A program made the translations under genes and the position numbers. A stretch of DNA of 64,000 bases, taken from the NCBI GenBank assembly GCA_029265315.1, contig JAJUJM010000003.1, positions 124,001 to 188,000 on the forward strand, read 5' to 3'. The stretch comes from Actinomycetota bacterium (GTDB lineage Bacteria; Actinomycetota; Coriobacteriia; Anaerosomatales; PHET01). The notes beneath the pieces are model-generated. The model saw nothing but the letters and a program-made list of their open reading frames with translations, did not search any database and had not been told where the DNA came from. Position 1 is the first letter of the stretch, and the number at the start of each line of letters is the position of its first letter. This document shows, piece after piece, positions 32,501 to 41,439 of this stretch.

Positions 32501-33301
32501 ATGAACGCACGCACGCAGCCGACGCCTCAGCGGGTGCTGCTGCTCGCCGCGCACCCCAACGATGAGGTGGGCATCGCGGCGACGCTCGGCACGCATGCCC
32601 GCAAGGGAGACACGATCTTCGCCGCATGGTTCGCTCGTGACGACCGCCCCGAGGTCGAGGCTCAGCGTCGCGAGGAGGCCGTGCGCGTCATGAAGATGAT
32701 CGGCGCCCCGCCGGAAAACCTCTTCTTCCCTCCGCTCGTGCCGTTGCACCTCACGGCGCAGCTTCCGGAGCTCGTCGCGGCAGTCCGGGAGGTCGTCGAG
32801 AAGGTCCGGCCGGACGTCGCGTACGTCCCCGCGTTCGAGGGGGGTCACCCTGACCACGACGCGATGAACTTCGCGGCCTGGGAGGCGACCTTGACGACGG
32901 GGATCGAGTGCCGCGAGTACCCGCTCTACCACGGCGCGAAGAAGAAGCGGCCGCTCCTGCCGCGCACGCCGGCCTTCGGCCAGCTGCTGCCTGCGGCGGG
33001 CGACCCGACGGTGCGCCAGCTCGACCAGCGGGAGCGCCGCACGAAGCGCATCGCGGTCAAGCTCTCGCGAAGCCAGCAGCCGCTCTTCACGTGGCTTCTG
33101 CGGCTGTCCGGCGACGAGGAGCGCTTCTTCTCGAGCGAGGAGATTCGTCCGCTGCCCATGCGCGACTACCAGCGTCCTCCGCACGAGCGGCCCCTGCTCT
33201 ACGAGCAGAATCCCGAGTACCCGCTGTCGTTCGACGAGTTCGCGAGCGCCGTGCGCCGCTACTACTGGACCGGTGGAGTGGGCGAGGACGACGCGCTGTA
33301 G
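32501..33301 (+). CDS. PIG-L family deacetylase
   Basis: The 266-residue protein has the LmbE/PIG-L fold: LLLAAHPNDEVGIAATLGTH is the first metal motif and FEGGHPDHDAMNF the second. The first motif is usually AHPDDE; here the first Asp (general base in MshB-type enzymes) is Asn20, which may change activity. Family members remove acetyl groups from GlcNAc-containing substrates such as mycothiol or bacillithiol precursors. ATG at 32501 is six bases after TACGTT. It follows the B-box gene on the same strand after 70 bases. Confidence 0.8.
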   Translation: MNARTQPTPQRVLLLAAHPNDEVGIAATLGTHARKGDTIFAAWFARDDRPEVEAQRREEAVRVMKMIGAPPENLFFPPLVPLHLTAQLPELVAAVREVVEKVRPDVAYVPAFEGGHPDHDAMNFAAWEATLTTGIECREYPLYHGAKKKRPLLPRTPAFGQLLPAAGDPTVRQLDQRERRTKRIAVKLSRSQQPLFTWLLRLSGDEERFFSSEEIRPLPMRDYQRPPHERPLLYEQNPEYPLSFDEFASAVRRYYWTGGVGEDDAL

Positions 33302-33352
33302 CCGGCGGGGAAGACGGCGCCGCAGCGCCGTCGGGTGTGGCGGGCTGTCCGC

Positions 33353-33826
33353 CTACGAACCCGGCGGGCCTTCGTACGCCGACGCATATCCCTCGATGAG
33401 GATGCGTGCCGCGCGGCGGAAGCCATCGTCGCCGAGGACGGGTGCGTCGGCGTGGCGCGCCGCGCTGCTCGTCACGAACGCGTGTCCGAACGTGAGCGCC
33501 ATCAGGGACTGGTAGAGCTCGAGCATCCGGTCAGGCTCGAGACCTTGGGACTGGAGTACGGTGACCGGGGTGAGCATGGCGTCCTCCGGGGGAGCCAAGG
33601 GGCGGGTCAGCGTGACGGGGACGGCGTTGGGGTGGGCGACGAGCGCGCGGCGGAACGCGTCGATCAGCTCGACGAGCTGGTCGACCCAGGACGAGGGCAT
33701 CGGGTCGGGCAGCGTCATCTGCCGGATCATCGCGGCGACCACGGCATCGAGGATCGCGTCCTTGTTGGGGAAGTGATGGTTGAGCGACATCGCCTCGATT
33801 CCGAGGTCGCGCGCGAGGCGACGCAT
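33353..33826 (-). pseudogene. TetR-family regulator missing its first helix (probable relic)
   Basis: The frame gives 157 residues: MRRLARDLGIEAMSLNHHFP and NKDAILDAVVAAM match the second part of a TetR HTH plus the C-terminal dimerisation domain, but the first helix (about 25 residues) is absent. In frame upstream is LTRRQ then a short unrelated stretch, as if the segment between was deleted. No ribosome site precedes the ATG at 33826. It is probably non-functional, although the C-terminal domain is intact. Confidence 0.6.
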
Positions 33827-33968
33827 TGCTGACGGCGGGGCGTTAGAGCTGAGGGTCTCCTGGCGGCGCGTCAGACTGACTAGTAAACGGGTAAGTAGAT
33901 TTCTGGTATGCTGAGTCCGACCAGCGGTTCGCAGCTCGAGTCCTCGTTGAAAGAAGTCTGCTCTCGCG

Positions 33969-34592
33969 ATGTCGGTGCGTCATGCCATACTCGGCCTGCT
34001 CGCCCATGAGCCGCGTCACGGCTACGACCTGCATGGCGCTTTCGAGGCGCTCGTTGGCGGCCGTGGGGTGTGGCCGGTCAATCCAGCGCAGATCTACACG
34101 ACCCTGTCGCGCTTGGAAGAAGCGGGGCTCGTGGTCAAGAGCATGACGCGACGCGTCGGCGGACCCGATCAGAACGTGTTCGAGCTCACCGAAGCGGGCC
34201 GTGAGGAGCTCGATCGGTGGTACGAATCGGGCGCGCCGTCCATGCACCAGCGTGATGAGGTGTTCCTGAAGATCACGCTGGCAGTCGCCGACGACAGGGC
34301 CCGACCCGAACGTGTCATAAGCCGTCAGCGCGCGACGCTCTACCGCGACCTCCACGAGCTGACGACGCGACGCTCGCAGCTGGACACCGAGGCGCCGCTC
34401 GCTCACAAGCTGCTCTTGGACAAGGCCATCATGCACATTGAAGCCGACCTGCGCTGGCTGGAGATGACCGAAGCGCGTCTTCACGAGATGAGCAGGCAGC
34501 CGGTGCCGGAGCGGGAGAAGCCCCGGCGTGGACGGCCCCGCGTGACATCCATCGACAAGCGACCCGGAGAAGAAGGTGGCGACGACACGTGA
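33969..34592 (+). CDS. PadR-family transcriptional regulator
   Basis: The 207-residue protein has a PadR winged helix: HAILGLLAHEPRHGYDLHGA, IYTTLSRLEEAGLVV and FELTEAGREELDRW, followed by a helical dimerisation domain and a basic tail. A TATGCT box lies near 33905 upstream. Its stop overlaps the GTG of the ABC ATPase gene, so it is co-transcribed with, and likely represses, the exporter it precedes. Ligand unknown. Confidence 0.88.
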   Translation: MSVRHAILGLLAHEPRHGYDLHGAFEALVGGRGVWPVNPAQIYTTLSRLEEAGLVVKSMTRRVGGPDQNVFELTEAGREELDRWYESGAPSMHQRDEVFLKITLAVADDRARPERVISRQRATLYRDLHELTTRRSQLDTEAPLAHKLLLDKAIMHIEADLRWLEMTEARLHEMSRQPVPEREKPRRGRPRVTSIDKRPGEEGGDDT

Positions 34593-35320
34593 CGATCGCT
34601 GAGACCAGAGGACTAACGAAGATCTACGGCGCCGGGGAGACGCGGGTCGTCGCGCTCGACCATGTCGACCTGGCTATCGAGCCGGGCGAGTTCGTCGCGG
34701 TCATGGGACCGTCGGGTTGTGGCAAGTCCACGTTGCTGAACCTGATGGGAGGACTCGACACGCCCACCGAGGGGTCTGTGGTCCTTGACGGGCGTGACAT
34801 CGCGGCGATGAGCGACGACGAGCTGACCAGCGTGCGTCGCAAGCGCATCGGATTCGTCTTCCAGTTCTTCAACCTGATCCCGGTGCTCACAGCGGCCGAG
34901 AACGCGAGCCTACCGCTCGTGCTTGACGGCGTGCCCCCGAAAGAGGCGCTAGGACGGGCCGAGGAGATGCTCGCCAAGGTGGGGCTCACGCACCGCTCGG
35001 GCAGCCGGCCGGACCAACTGTCGGGCGGTCAGCAGCAGCGGGTCGCCGTAGCGCGTGCACTCATCACCGACCCGGCCTTGGTTCTGGCTGACGAGCCCAC
35101 CGGTAACCTCGACAGCCGCAGCAGCGAGGAGATCGCCGGTCTGCTGCGCCAGGTCTCGGGCGAGTGGGGCCGGGCGATCCTCATGGTGACCCACGACCCG
35201 CGCATCGCCGCGCACGCCGACCGGATCGTGTTCATGCGTGACGGACGCATCGTCGACGACACGCGCATCGCCAACTCGGACAGCGCGCGTGACGCGATGG
35301 AGAGGGCCGGCCTGCTATGA
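34589..35320 (+). CDS. ABC transporter ATP-binding protein (MacB/LolD type)
   Basis: The 243-residue protein has Walker A GPSGCGKST, the Q-loop FQFFNLIPVLTAAEN, ABC signature LSGGQQQRVAVARAL, Walker B VLADEPTGNLD and the H-loop MVTHDPR. The type belongs with FtsX-like permeases of the MacB/LolD/BceA group. Start GTG overlaps the PadR stop and the end overlaps the permease start, so the three genes form one operon. Confidence 0.92.
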   Translation: MTIAETRGLTKIYGAGETRVVALDHVDLAIEPGEFVAVMGPSGCGKSTLLNLMGGLDTPTEGSVVLDGRDIAAMSDDELTSVRRKRIGFVFQFFNLIPVLTAAENASLPLVLDGVPPKEALGRAEEMLAKVGLTHRSGSRPDQLSGGQQQRVAVARALITDPALVLADEPTGNLDSRSSEEIAGLLRQVSGEWGRAILMVTHDPRIAAHADRIVFMRDGRIVDDTRIANSDSARDAMERAGLL

Positions 35321-37848
35321 GCATCCAGCTGAGATTGGCCGCTCGCTACCTCGCCGGTCGGAAGCTCCGCACCACGCTCACCACGCTCGCCATCGTGCTC
35401 GGCGTGATGGTGATCTTCGGTCTTAACGGGATCCTGCCCGGCATGATCCAGTCGATTCAACAGGTGATGCTCGCGAGTGTGGGACAGGTCGACCTTTCCA
35501 TCACAAGCGCCTCGAGCGGGACGTTCGAGCCCTCGGTCGCCCAAGCCGTGGCCCGCGTCGAGGGAGTTCGCGCGGTGTCGCCGGCGCTGCGGCGCACGAT
35601 CGCCTTGCCGCGCGACTCGGGCCTGGACGCCTCGGCGCTCGTCGTCGTCGGCATCGACCCGGTGACCGCCCCGCACGTGCGGCCGTATCCGCTGGCCGCG
35701 GGGCGGATGCTCAGACCGAGCGATGAGAGCGGTATGAGGACGGCGGCCATGATGTCGAGAGAGCTCGCCGACAAGCTGGGGTTGCGCCTGGGTGAGCGCT
35801 TCAAGCTTCCGTCCGCGAGCGGGACCACCGTGCTCGAGCTCGTCGGCATGCTTGACACCCCGGCACTGCCCGGGTCTGAAGAGGTCATCGTCTCGCTGCC
35901 CATGGCGCAGCGGATGTTCGACGTGGGCGACCGCATCTCCGAGATCGACGCGGGATTCGTCTCCGGCGCGGACCGCGAGGCGGTGCAGCGGGCTGTGAGG
36001 CGGGCAATCGGTCCCGACTACATCGTGGGCGCTGTGCAGACCGAATCGCCGCTGTCGGCGGGGTTTGAAGCGGCGAGCTTCATCATGAACACGATCGGCG
36101 TCTTCGCGCTGGCCATGGGCGGCTTCATCATCCTGAACACATTCCGCACGATCGTGTCCGAGCGCCGTCACGACATCGGCATGCTGCGCGCGGTCGGCGC
36201 CTCGCGGCGGACCATCCTCGGCATGTTCCTGCTCGAGAGTCTGATGCAGGGGCTCTTGGGTACCGGACTCGGGCTGCTGGCCGGCTACGGGCTCGCCATC
36301 GTCGCGAACAACGCACTCGGAAGGATGGTCGAGCAGATCATCAACCTCCCGCCCACAGACGTGCGGTTCACGCCTTCGACGTGGGTCACGGCCATCATTC
36401 TCGGGGTTGGGGTCACCGTGCTCGCCGCGCTCGTCCCCGCCCGGGCCGCGGCACGCATTACGCCGCTCGAGGCACTGCGGCCCGCCATCGGCGACGTGTA
36501 CGAGGCGGCGGCCACGAAGCGCGGCTGGGCCGGGCTCGCGCTGGTCGCGGTAGCGGTGGCCGGTCTTCTGTCGGGCAATACGGGACTCGCCGGCCTGAGC
36601 GTCGTGCTGCTGCTCGCCGGCCTCGCCTTGGGTTCCTCTGTCGCGGTGAGGCCGCTATCGGACTTCTTCTCGCGGGCGATCGAACTCGTGTACCGCAGCG
36701 AGGGCGGCGTCGCTCGTGCCAACCTGCAGCGCAACCCCGGCCGCGCGGCGGCGACGGCGTCCGCGGTCATGATCTCGATCGCACTCATCGTGGCGCTCGT
36801 GGGGACGATCACGTCGACCATCGAAGGCTTCGGCGTGTACGCGGAGAAGAGCACGGGCACCGACTACCTCATCCTGCCGCAGAACCTGCTCCTGGGCGGC
36901 GGCACGGTCGGTGCTGGTCCCGAGCTGCGCGCTCGCGTGCAGGACACGCCGGGCATCGGCGACGTGGCCACGTTGCGGTTCGCCAACACGGTGCTCAACG
37001 GCACGGCGGTGCAGGTGGTGGGAATCGACCCGAAGGAGTATGGGCGCATCGCCGGGTTCGAATACTCGAAAGGGAGCTCGGAAGCTGACCTCACGCGCCT
37101 GGAGCGCGACGGCACCGTTCTGGCGAACGGCGTGTTCACGGCCCAGTACGGCTCGGGCCGAGGTGACACGCTGAGGTTGCCCACGCCGTCGGGTGAGAAG
37201 CGGTTCCGGGTCGTCGGGGTGGGGAACGACTACATCAACGCGAAGATACCGACGCTCTATGTGTCGCAAGCGGCACTCGAGCGTTGGTGGGGCGTGACGA
37301 CCGACGTGCTCATCCTCGCTGATGCGCGGCCGGGCTCTGACAAGGCTGCCGCGTTGAGGGAGCTGACGAAGACCGTGGCCGAGTTCCCCAGCTTCGCGCT
37401 CTACGACACCGCCTCGTGGCGCAAGGTCCAGGCCGATCTCTACGCGCAGATGGAATCCATCTACTACGTGCTCGCGTTGATCCTCGCCATCCCGTCACTG
37501 CTGGCGCTGCTGAACACACTGACGATCGGGGTGCTGGCGAGGACTCGAGAGATTGGGATGCTGCGGGCGGTGGGCGGCACGCGCAAGCAGATCAAGCGCA
37601 TCGTGCTCTCGGAGTCGCTGTTGCTCGCCGCGTTGGGCCTGAGCGCGGGGCTCATCGCAGGCGTGTGGCTGGGCTACGTGATGATACTGGCGGTCGAGGG
37701 GCTCGGGCTCGCCATGCCCTACCGTTTCCCCGGGGTGGGCATCGCACTCGCTGTGGCCGTGGGCTTGAGCTTCGCCGCGCTCGCCGCGCTCATCCCTGCC
37801 CGGCAGGCGGCGAAGCTCGACGTGATCCGGGCGCTCAGGTACGAGTAG
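35317..37848 (+). CDS. FtsX-like ABC transporter permease
   Basis: An 843-residue permease with two FtsX-type units. Helices occur near residues 20-40 (TTLAIVLGVMVIFGLNGI), about 255-420, 465-500 and 715-830, separated by two large extracytoplasmic (MacB-PCD-like) domains. Such transporters use mechanotransmission to export lipids, peptides or antibiotics. ATG at 35317 overlaps the ATPase stop. With PadR upstream it probably forms an inducible detoxification pump. Substrate unknown. Confidence 0.9.
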   Translation: MSIQLRLAARYLAGRKLRTTLTTLAIVLGVMVIFGLNGILPGMIQSIQQVMLASVGQVDLSITSASSGTFEPSVAQAVARVEGVRAVSPALRRTIALPRDSGLDASALVVVGIDPVTAPHVRPYPLAAGRMLRPSDESGMRTAAMMSRELADKLGLRLGERFKLPSASGTTVLELVGMLDTPALPGSEEVIVSLPMAQRMFDVGDRISEIDAGFVSGADREAVQRAVRRAIGPDYIVGAVQTESPLSAGFEAASFIMNTIGVFALAMGGFIILNTFRTIVSERRHDIGMLRAVGASRRTILGMFLLESLMQGLLGTGLGLLAGYGLAIVANNALGRMVEQIINLPPTDVRFTPSTWVTAIILGVGVTVLAALVPARAAARITPLEALRPAIGDVYEAAATKRGWAGLALVAVAVAGLLSGNTGLAGLSVVLLLAGLALGSSVAVRPLSDFFSRAIELVYRSEGGVARANLQRNPGRAAATASAVMISIALIVALVGTITSTIEGFGVYAEKSTGTDYLILPQNLLLGGGTVGAGPELRARVQDTPGIGDVATLRFANTVLNGTAVQVVGIDPKEYGRIAGFEYSKGSSEADLTRLERDGTVLANGVFTAQYGSGRGDTLRLPTPSGEKRFRVVGVGNDYINAKIPTLYVSQAALERWWGVTTDVLILADARPGSDKAAALRELTKTVAEFPSFALYDTASWRKVQADLYAQMESIYYVLALILAIPSLLALLNTLTIGVLARTREIGMLRAVGGTRKQIKRIVLSESLLLAALGLSAGLIAGVWLGYVMILAVEGLGLAMPYRFPGVGIALAVAVGLSFAALAALIPARQAAKLDVIRALRYE

Positions 37849-37865
37849 TGCCGCGCGGCGTTCGT

Positions 37866-38525
37866 TCATGCTCGCCCGAGGGCGAGTCGCTTCTCGAGGC
37901 GACGGCTGAGCAGGGCGAAGCCGAAGGTCATGACGAAGTACATCAGCGCCACCACTGCGAAGATCTCGAACGCGCGAAATGTCCGCGAGTAGATCTGGTT
38001 CGCGATGTTCATCATCTCGGTGATGGCGAGCAAGGACACGAGCGAGGTGTCTTTGAGCATCGCCGAGAATGAGTTCACGAGCGGTGGGGTCGCTATGCGC
38101 AGTGCTTGCGGCAAGACGACCCAGGTCACCGTCGCGAACCACCCCATTCCCAGCGCGTGTGAGGCGTCGTACTGACCCCGGTCGATTCCTGACAACGAAC
38201 CACGGACGATTTCTGAGATGTACGCTCCGCCGTTGAGCCCCAGGCCGACGATGGCTGCGGTCCAGCTGTCCATCACGAGACCTACCTGTGCGAGCCCGTA
38301 GTAGATGAAGAAGAGCTGGACCAAGAGCGGCGTTCCCCGGAAGAACTCGACGTAGGCCGCGAGGAGACGACCAATCCACAGGGGGCGCGACCGGAGGGTG
38401 CCAACCGTGACGCCTATCAGCAAGGCGAGGAAGAACGACCACGTCGTGATGAGCAGCGTGATTCCTGCGGCCTCGAGCAGCTCAGGCATCCAGTCGGCTA
38501 TGATGCGCCACTGCACGTCGTTCAT
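37866..38525 (-). CDS. Polar amino-acid ABC transporter permease
   Basis: The 219-residue protein has five helices and the EAA-like loop: EFFRGTPLLVQLFFIYYGLA and GAYISEIVRGSLSGIDRGQY then DASHALGM are the HisM/GlnP signatures. It is preceded by the solute-binding protein gene on the same strand, with a strong hairpin between them. No ATPase gene follows; the ATPase must be supplied from elsewhere. ATG at 38525 lies 28 bases from the hairpin. Confidence 0.9.
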   Translation of the reverse strand: MNDVQWRIIADWMPELLEAAGITLLITTWSFFLALLIGVTVGTLRSRPLWIGRLLAAYVEFFRGTPLLVQLFFIYYGLAQVGLVMDSWTAAIVGLGLNGGAYISEIVRGSLSGIDRGQYDASHALGMGWFATVTWVVLPQALRIATPPLVNSFSAMLKDTSLVSLLAITEMMNIANQIYSRTFRAFEIFAVVALMYFVMTFGFALLSRRLEKRLALGRA

Positions 38526-38553
38526 GGCTTGGTCCTCTCGAGGCTAGTAGAAG

Positions 38554-38587
38554 TGAGGCGGCCCTTGCGGAGGAAAGGGCCGCCTCA
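38554..38587 (-). terminator. Perfect 13-bp stem-loop in the amino-acid ABC operon
   Basis: TGAGGCGGCCCTT (38554-38566) pairs perfectly with AAGGGCCGCCTCA (38575-38587) around an 8-base loop, between the solute-binding protein and the permease. No T-run follows on the minus strand. Such hairpins commonly stabilise the binding-protein message and lower expression of the permease. Confidence 0.75.
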
Positions 38588-38609
38588 GGACACCCGGATC
38601 AGCCAAGCG

Positions 38610-39461
38610 CTACTGCTGGACGGTCAGCCACTTCGCCACGAGCGCGTCGTACGTGCCGTCCGCCCGGACGGCTGCGAGGTGCTTGTTGAATTCCTCGACG
38701 AGCGAGGTCGCACCTTTGGGGAACACGGCGACGATCTCGGCACTCTCGAGCGGCTCGCCCACGACCTCGAAGCTGGGGTCGACCTTGCTCTGTTCGACGG
38801 CGAACGCCTCGCCCGCGAGCACCGCATCGATTCGACCCGCTTTCAGGTCGTTCATCGCGTCCTGCGTGAGCTTGTACTTCTTGAGGTCCTTGAAGCCGAC
38901 CTCGTCCTTGAGCGCGTCGCCGATCTGCTCCGAACCCGATCCGAGCTGAACCCCTACGACCTTGTCCTTGAGATCCGCCTTGCCCATGATGCCCTTCGGG
39001 TTGCCTTTGGCGACGATGATCACGTCATCCAACAGGTAGTAGACGTCCGAGAACTCGACGTTGGCCTCGGCAGCCTCCTTCTTGGACATGCAGGTGACGA
39101 GGACGTCGTAGTCACCCTTCTCCAGTCCGCCCAGCAAGCCTTGCCACTCGGCGCCCTTGAAGGTCGCCTTGACTCCCATCTTCTCGGCGATGGCTGTCGC
39201 CAAATCGACGTCGAAGCCCTCGATCTCCTTGGTCTTCTCGTTCGTCGACTCGAATGGCGCGTAGAAGGGCGCGAGCCCGACGATGAGTTCGCCACGGTCC
39301 AAGACCGTCTGCAGGCTGGGATCGGCGGCAGCCTCAGTCGGTTGGGCTGGAGGCTGCTCGGTCGCGGGCTGCTCGTCGGCTCCACAACCAGCGAGGCTCA
39401 TCATCAGGACCATCGCCAGAATGCCGCCCAACAATCTCGTGAAGCGCACAGACCTTCTCAT
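38610..39461 (-). CDS. Amino-acid ABC transporter substrate-binding lipoprotein
   Basis: The 283-residue protein has a signal peptide with lipobox SLAGC, a Pro/Ala-rich linker, then a type-II periplasmic-binding fold: GELIVGLAPFYAPFESTNEK, IEGFDVDLATAIAEKMG, DVLVTCMSKKEA and the second lobe GVQLGSGSEQIG. The specificity class is polar amino acids or cystine. ATG at 39461 shares one base with the stop of the preceding TudS-like gene, so the two are translationally coupled. Confidence 0.88.
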   Translation of the reverse strand: MRRSVRFTRLLGGILAMVLMMSLAGCGADEQPATEQPPAQPTEAAADPSLQTVLDRGELIVGLAPFYAPFESTNEKTKEIEGFDVDLATAIAEKMGVKATFKGAEWQGLLGGLEKGDYDVLVTCMSKKEAAEANVEFSDVYYLLDDVIIVAKGNPKGIMGKADLKDKVVGVQLGSGSEQIGDALKDEVGFKDLKKYKLTQDAMNDLKAGRIDAVLAGEAFAVEQSKVDPSFEVVGEPLESAEIVAVFPKGATSLVEEFNKHLAAVRADGTYDALVAKWLTVQQ

Positions 39462-39994
39462 CACTCGTCCTTTCGCTGTGCTGGCGCATCATCGACGCGC
39501 TCAGCGATCCCCTCGAACGGTATGTCAAGGCCCGCCTCTGACAGCAGGGCCTCGAACTCCTCCATGAACACTCCGCGTCCCGGCACCATCTCGGCTGGGG
39601 AGGTGGGGCAGTGGTCGGGTAGCTCGCCACCCGTATAGCCGGCGCAGGTCAGATGCACGCCGCAGCTCGGGCTTCCTTCTACACCGATGACACGCTCGAT
39701 CCGGCAGCCGTCGCTGACCAGTTCGGAAACCGCGTCGACGACGGGTTCGAGCAATCGCCTACAGTGTCGGCGGTACGCGCGAACGTCGTACTGTTCGCGC
39801 GTCTCACCCCACCGACGCATCCCGGCGTAGGTGGCTTCGGGGCAGGGGAGCTGCAGGATGCCGGTTCCGGCCTCGATGAACGGAATGACCACCTCGGTCC
39901 GCACGCCGGCGTAGTCCGCGAGTCCGCGAACCTTGGTCATCACGTTCAGGTGGCAGTGGGCGAGCACCACCACGTTCTTGGAGCGTGCGGGCAC
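39461..39994 (-). CDS. TudS-related desulfidase-like protein (DUF523/CD3072 type)
   Basis: The 177-residue protein has the conserved cysteines and motifs of TudS-related proteins: VLAHCHLNVMTKVRGLA, ILQLPCPEATYAGMRRWG, and GVEGSPSCGVHLTC. TudS itself is an iron-sulfur desulfurase for 2-thiouracil. GTG at 39994 has AGGAGG five bases upstream. The link to an amino-acid (possibly sulfur-compound) uptake system suggests that it removes sulfur from the imported compound. Confidence 0.7.
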   Translation of the reverse strand: MPARSKNVVVLAHCHLNVMTKVRGLADYAGVRTEVVIPFIEAGTGILQLPCPEATYAGMRRWGETREQYDVRAYRRHCRRLLEPVVDAVSELVSDGCRIERVIGVEGSPSCGVHLTCAGYTGGELPDHCPTSPAEMVPGRGVFMEEFEALLSEAGLDIPFEGIAERVDDAPAQRKDE

Positions 39995-40149
39995 AAGACC
40001 TCCTCTATAAGAACAGATGATATCACGTATCACGAAAATAGAAGCAGTCAGGACTCTCTTGGGGAGGCTCCGTGCGCCTCTGGCGCACTGGGCCTATCAT
40101 CAGTCAGGGGCGAAGGCCCTCAGATGCCAGCTCGATTGAGGGGGGAACC

Positions 40150-40536
40150 GTGTGGACTGAGTTCAAGGAGTTCGCGCTCAAAGGCAACGCCGTCACGCTT
40201 GCGGTGGGCGTGGTCATGGGCGCGGCATTCAACGCGATCGTGACCGCCGTCGTCGAGAACCTGTTCAACCCGGTCATCGGTGTGCTGCTCGGTGGCGTGG
40301 ACCTCAGTGCCCGGAAGTTCACCGTCGGCCAAGTGACGTTCGGCTGGGGCGCGGTGGTCGCGGCGATCGTCAACTTCATCGTGGTCGCGGTCGCACTCTT
40401 CATCGTGGTGAAGTTCGTGAGCCGACTGTCCAAAGAGCCGGATCCCACCACGCACGCGTGCCCGTACTGCACGACGGAGATCAGCCGCGCTGCGACCCGC
40501 TGTCCCGCGTGTACGTCGGAGGTGGAACCGGCGTAG
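40150..40536 (+). CDS. mscL: Large-conductance mechanosensitive channel with zinc-ribbon tail
   Basis: The 128-residue protein has the MscL motifs: FKEFALKGNAVTLAVGVVMG then AAFNAIV for TM1 and FIVVAVALFIVVKFV for TM2. The usual charged C-terminus is replaced by a zinc-ribbon, CPYCTTEISRAATRCPACTS. It opens under osmotic downshock. GTG at 40150 is used, with AGGGGGGA just upstream. Similar tails are known in some MscL homologues, but the function of the metal site is unclear. Confidence 0.92.
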   Translation: MWTEFKEFALKGNAVTLAVGVVMGAAFNAIVTAVVENLFNPVIGVLLGGVDLSARKFTVGQVTFGWGAVVAAIVNFIVVAVALFIVVKFVSRLSKEPDPTTHACPYCTTEISRAATRCPACTSEVEPA

Positions 40537-40673
40537 GGGCCGTCGCGCGTGTCATGCGGTTCGAACCAGCTTCGGGCGACCGGCGCACAACGAGCAGCGT
40601 GTACGCCCTGCGCGTGCGCGGTGTAGATTCGGTGGATGGGGCCGAACGCGTGCGCATCGGGCATACACTGTGC

Positions 40674-40679
40674 GCGGAC
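40674..40679 (+). promoter_or_regulatory. -10 element TACACT for the two-component operon
   Basis: TACACT lies 55 bases before the ATG at 40729; GGAGGA precedes the start. No clear -35 box. Confidence 0.4.
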
Positions 40680-40728
40680 GCGCACACGTTCACCTGCCTG
40701 AATACCGAACGCACGGGAGGAAATGACC

Positions 40729-41439
40729 ATGGTCACTGAACCCCGCCGCATCCTGTTCGTCGAGGACGAGAAGACGATCCGCGAGGCCGTCTCCGCCTAC
40801 CTCGAACGCGAGGGCTACTGGGTCACGTCGGCTGCCGACGGTCAGGAGGCGTTGGAGCAGTTCGCCAAGCACCGCTTCGACCTGATCGTGCTCGACCTGA
40901 TGCTGCCCAAGGTGCCCGGCGAGCAGGTCTGCCGTGTCATCCGCGACGCCTCAGACGTCCCCATAATCATGCTCACGGCCAAAGGCGAGCTCGAAGACCG
41001 CGTGCGCGGACTTGAGCTCGGAGCCGATGACTACCTGGTCAAACCGTTCTCGCCCCGTGAGCTCGTGGCCCGCGTCCGTGCGCTCATGCGCCGCGCGAAG
41101 GTGACCGAGGAGCCGCAGCGCGACCGCCTCGTCTTCGGGCTGCTCGAGATAGACGTGGCCGGCCACAAGGCGTTCCTGGACGGCCGCGAGCTCGACCTCA
41201 CGGCGAGCGAGTTCAAACTGCTGCTCACGTTGTCCCGGTACCCGGGGCGGGTCTACTCCCGCATGGAGCTCGTCGAGAAGGTGCTGGGCTACGACTTCGA
41301 GGGCTACGAGCGCACCATCGATTCGCACGTGAAGAACCTTCGGGCCAAGCTCGACGACGACCCGAAGGACCCGACGTTCATCTACACCGTCCACGGGGTG
41401 GGGTACCGGTTCGAAGCGCCCAAGACCGACGATGAGTGA
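40729..41439 (+). CDS. OmpR/PhoB-type response regulator
   Basis: The 236-residue protein has a receiver (ILFVEDEKTIRE, phospho-acceptor in LIVLDLMLPKVPG, and VKPFSPREL) followed by a winged-helix DNA-binding domain (LTASEFKLLLTLSRYPGRVY, RTIDSHVKNLRAKLDDDP, YTVHGVGYRF). ATG at 40729 is preferred over 40723 because GGAGG is well spaced from it. Its end overlaps the histidine-kinase start by eight bases, so they are a cognate pair. Confidence 0.93.
   Translation: MVTEPRRILFVEDEKTIREAVSAYLEREGYWVTSAADGQEALEQFAKHRFDLIVLDLMLPKVPGEQVCRVIRDASDVPIIMLTAKGELEDRVRGLELGADDYLVKPFSPRELVARVRALMRRAKVTEEPQRDRLVFGLLEIDVAGHKAFLDGRELDLTASEFKLLLTLSRYPGRVYSRMELVEKVLGYDFEGYERTIDSHVKNLRAKLDDDPKDPTFIYTVHGVGYRFEAPKTDDE

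Noticed and set aside
37871-37886. CTCGCCC-GA-GGGCGAG hairpin at the end of the amino-acid permease gene
   Set aside because: It lies inside the coding end and the two-base loop is too tight; probably codon usage.
40555-40580. GGTTCGAACC, resembling a tRNA T-arm
   Set aside because: No acceptor, D-arm or anticodon arm can be folded around it.
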